From assembly GCF_001447385.1 (NCBI RefSeq), contig NZ_LLWQ01000064.1, forward strand, positions 124,001 to 188,000: a stretch of DNA of 64,000 bases, written 5' to 3'. Under the pieces are notes generated by a model. That model was not told the origin of the DNA. It did not search any database and saw nothing but the letters and a program-made list of their open reading frames with translations. Position 1 is the first letter of the stretch; each line of letters begins with the position of its first letter. Below, piece after piece: positions 62,611 through 64,000 of the stretch. The stretch comes from Paracoccus sp. MKU1 (GTDB lineage: Bacteria > Pseudomonadota > Alphaproteobacteria > Rhodobacterales > Rhodobacteraceae). The translations under genes and the position numbers were made by a program.

Positions 62611-63393
62611 ATGACATTCCTGGGCAAGATTTTGACGGTGCTGGCGCTGGTCGCGCTGGCCTCCTGCGGGGGTCCCTCCAGCGGGCCGGCGGTGATGGCG
62701 GGGCAGGGCAGCGGCCCGAAATTCGGCGACAGCGCGCCGCATCCCTGGATCGGCGGGCATCCATACGACCATCCGGTCCACGGCATCGACATCTCGCGCT
62801 GGCAGGGCGACATCGACTGGCACCGGGTGCGCAGCTCGGGCATCAGCTTTGCCTTCATCAAGGCGACCGAGGGCGGCGACCATGCCGACCCGAATTTCCG
62901 CCGCTACTGGCGCGAGGCGGCGCAGGCGCGCATCCCGCGTGGCGCCTATCACTATTTCTACTTCTGCCGCTCGGGGGCGGAACAGGCGTCCTGGTTCATC
63001 GCCAACGTGCCCCGGGAACGCGGCGCGCTGCCGCCGGTGCTGGACCTGGAATGGACCGCTTCCAAGACCTGTCCGCATCGCCCGCCCAGCCATGAAATCC
63101 TGCGCGAGGCCAAGATCTTCAAGGACATCCTGCACCGCCATTACGGCCAGCGCCCGATCATCTACACCACGGTCGATTTCTATCGCGACAACAACCTCGG
63201 CTCCTGGCCCGAGGAGTTCTGGCTGCGCTCGGTTGCCGGCCATCCGCGCATCGTCTATCCTGGTCAGCGTTACAGCTTCTGGCAATATACCGGAACCGGC
63301 ATCGTGCCGGGGATCAACGGCAACGTGGACCTGAACGTCTTTGCGGGCTCGCCCGCACAGTGGCGGATATGGCTGAATCAAAGGCTGCAATAG
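62611..63393 (+). CDS. Glycoside hydrolase family 25 lysozyme, lipoprotein
   Basis: This 260 aa muramidase cuts peptidoglycan glycan chains. The lipoprotein signal MTFLGKILTVLALVALASC places C19 as the lipidated residue. The GH25 barrel follows: HGIDISRWQGDIDW with the first catalytic aspartate, FAFIKATEGGDHADPNF, PVLDLEWTASKTCPH with the D-x-E pair, and SFWQYTGTGIVPGINGNVDLNVF. Genomic GH25 lipoproteins are usually for cell-wall remodelling. Its end overlaps the next gene by 25 bases. Confidence 0.92.
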   Translation: MTFLGKILTVLALVALASCGGPSSGPAVMAGQGSGPKFGDSAPHPWIGGHPYDHPVHGIDISRWQGDIDWHRVRSSGISFAFIKATEGGDHADPNFRRYWREAAQARIPRGAYHYFYFCRSGAEQASWFIANVPRERGALPPVLDLEWTASKTCPHRPPSHEILREAKIFKDILHRHYGQRPIIYTTVDFYRDNNLGSWPEEFWLRSVAGHPRIVYPGQRYSFWQYTGTGIVPGINGNVDLNVFAGSPAQWRIWLNQRLQ

Positions 63394-64000
63394 AGCGCGG
63401 CCTGCTCTGGGTCGAGTTTACGGCGCTCTATCTCGGGGCGCCGTTGGCCATTGCGGTGTTCCTGCCGGGCCATCTGCTGTTCGAGGCCCTGGCGGTGTTC
63501 AGCCTCGCCGGCCTGGGCCTTCTGTGGTGCACCGGCGGCTTTCGCTGGCACAGCCTGGTGCGCGGCTGGAGCCGGCTGCCCTGGCGCGAGATCGCCGGCA
63601 TCGCACTGGCCACGCTGTTTGCGGGGCTGGCGATCCTGTGGTTCAGCAGCCCGAACTCGATCTTCCAGATCGTGCGCAACCGGCCCGACTTCCTGCTGGT
63701 GATCTGGACCTTCTACCCGATCCTCTCGGCCCTGCCGCAAGAGCTGATCTTTCGCCCGCTGTTCTTTCACCGCTATGCCGTGCTGCTGCCGGCCGGGCAG
63801 GGGGCGATCGCGCTGAACGCGGCGGTGTTTTCCTTTGCGCATCTGATGTACTGGTCCTGGGTGGTCGCGGCCCTGACCTTCATCGGCGGCTGGTTCTTTG
63901 CCCGCGCCTATCTGGAGCGCGGCTTCCCCTCGGCCTGGGTCTTGCATGCGGTGGCGGGCAACGTGCTCTTCGCGGTCGGCATGGGCGCCTATTTCTATAC
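63369..64000 (+). CDS. CPBP-family intramembrane metalloprotease, cut by window end
   Basis: A frame open from ATG 63369 to the edge gives 210 residues beginning MAESKAAIERGLLWVEFTAL. Membrane segments and the CPBP motifs are visible: PQELIFRPLFFHRY, where family members usually have EExxxR, so the first Glu is Gln here, and FSFAHLMYW with the second-motif histidine, then FARAYLERGFPSAWVLHAVAGN. It is of the CAAX-protease/bacteriocin-processing type with unknown substrate. The start overlaps the lysozyme gene, so both are cotranscribed. Confidence 0.85.
   Translation, partial: MAESKAAIERGLLWVEFTALYLGAPLAIAVFLPGHLLFEALAVFSLAGLGLLWCTGGFRWHSLVRGWSRLPWREIAGIALATLFAGLAILWFSSPNSIFQIVRNRPDFLLVIWTFYPILSALPQELIFRPLFFHRYAVLLPAGQGAIALNAAVFSFAHLMYWSWVVAALTFIGGWFFARAYLERGFPSAWVLHAVAGNVLFAVGMGAYFY

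Overview
The window is a high-GC chromosomal segment of an alphaproteobacterium of the Rhodobacterales, most likely Paracoccus (close to P. denitrificans/pantotrophus). The evidence is the complex I (nqo/nuo) gene order with several small non-nuo genes between the structural genes and a birA-type gene directly after nuoN, Fe-S cysteines at the residue numbers I remember for P. denitrificans Nqo2 and Nqo1, and Rhodobacterales-type small families (DUF1150 next to Hsp20, DUF465, UbiK, DUF808). No database search was possible, so the genus is an inference.

Layout. Positions 1-17378 hold the respiratory complex I cluster from nuoB (cut by the left edge) to nuoN, with seven interleaved accessory genes. 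It runs on without a clear break into birA, coaX and an RNase J gene (to 20581), then trmB and aroA. From 22894 to 27315 the minus strand carries prpE and maeB (propionate and C4 metabolism). From 27488 to 31938 there is a compact nucleoside salvage operon, cdd-deoA-deoB-add-upp, in which every start overlaps the previous stop. Next come a SPOR-domain protein, a membrane protein with a possible degenerate peptidase fold, rpoH and rluD on the minus strand, ubiK, and lgt-midA-pgeF (31939-39909).

39910-44858 is the least ordinary part. It has a lower-GC gene for an inactive-looking C92 (YiiX-like) peptidase, a divergent lrp/trxB pair with a perfect 9+9 bp dyad, a degenerate ATP-sulfurylase-like protein, an hsp20-DUF1150 pair and a secreted cysteine-rich protein. 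45021-52020 holds ydcH-type, purE-purK, a cobC-like aminotransferase, YbjN, proC, a CsaA-like protein, a D-glycerate dehydrogenase followed by what looks like an internally deleted glycerate kinase, and a DUF475 membrane protein. 52210-59326 (minus) has aminopeptidase P, a glycosyltransferase and the cobaltochelatase genes cobT and cobS with a sulfotransferase-like gene between them. 59484-64000 has DUF808, an FAD-linked 2-hydroxyacid dehydrogenase, DUF2267, a GH25 lysozyme lipoprotein and a CPBP-type membrane protease cut by the right edge.

I found no CRISPR array, transposase, prophage, rRNA or tRNA. The most interesting signals are: catalytic residues lost in two otherwise well-conserved enzyme-like proteins; a probable glycerate-kinase remnant; palindromic intergenic repeats at two convergent gene junctions, with a related arm inside proC; and candidate operators upstream of lrp, prpE and the lysozyme gene.
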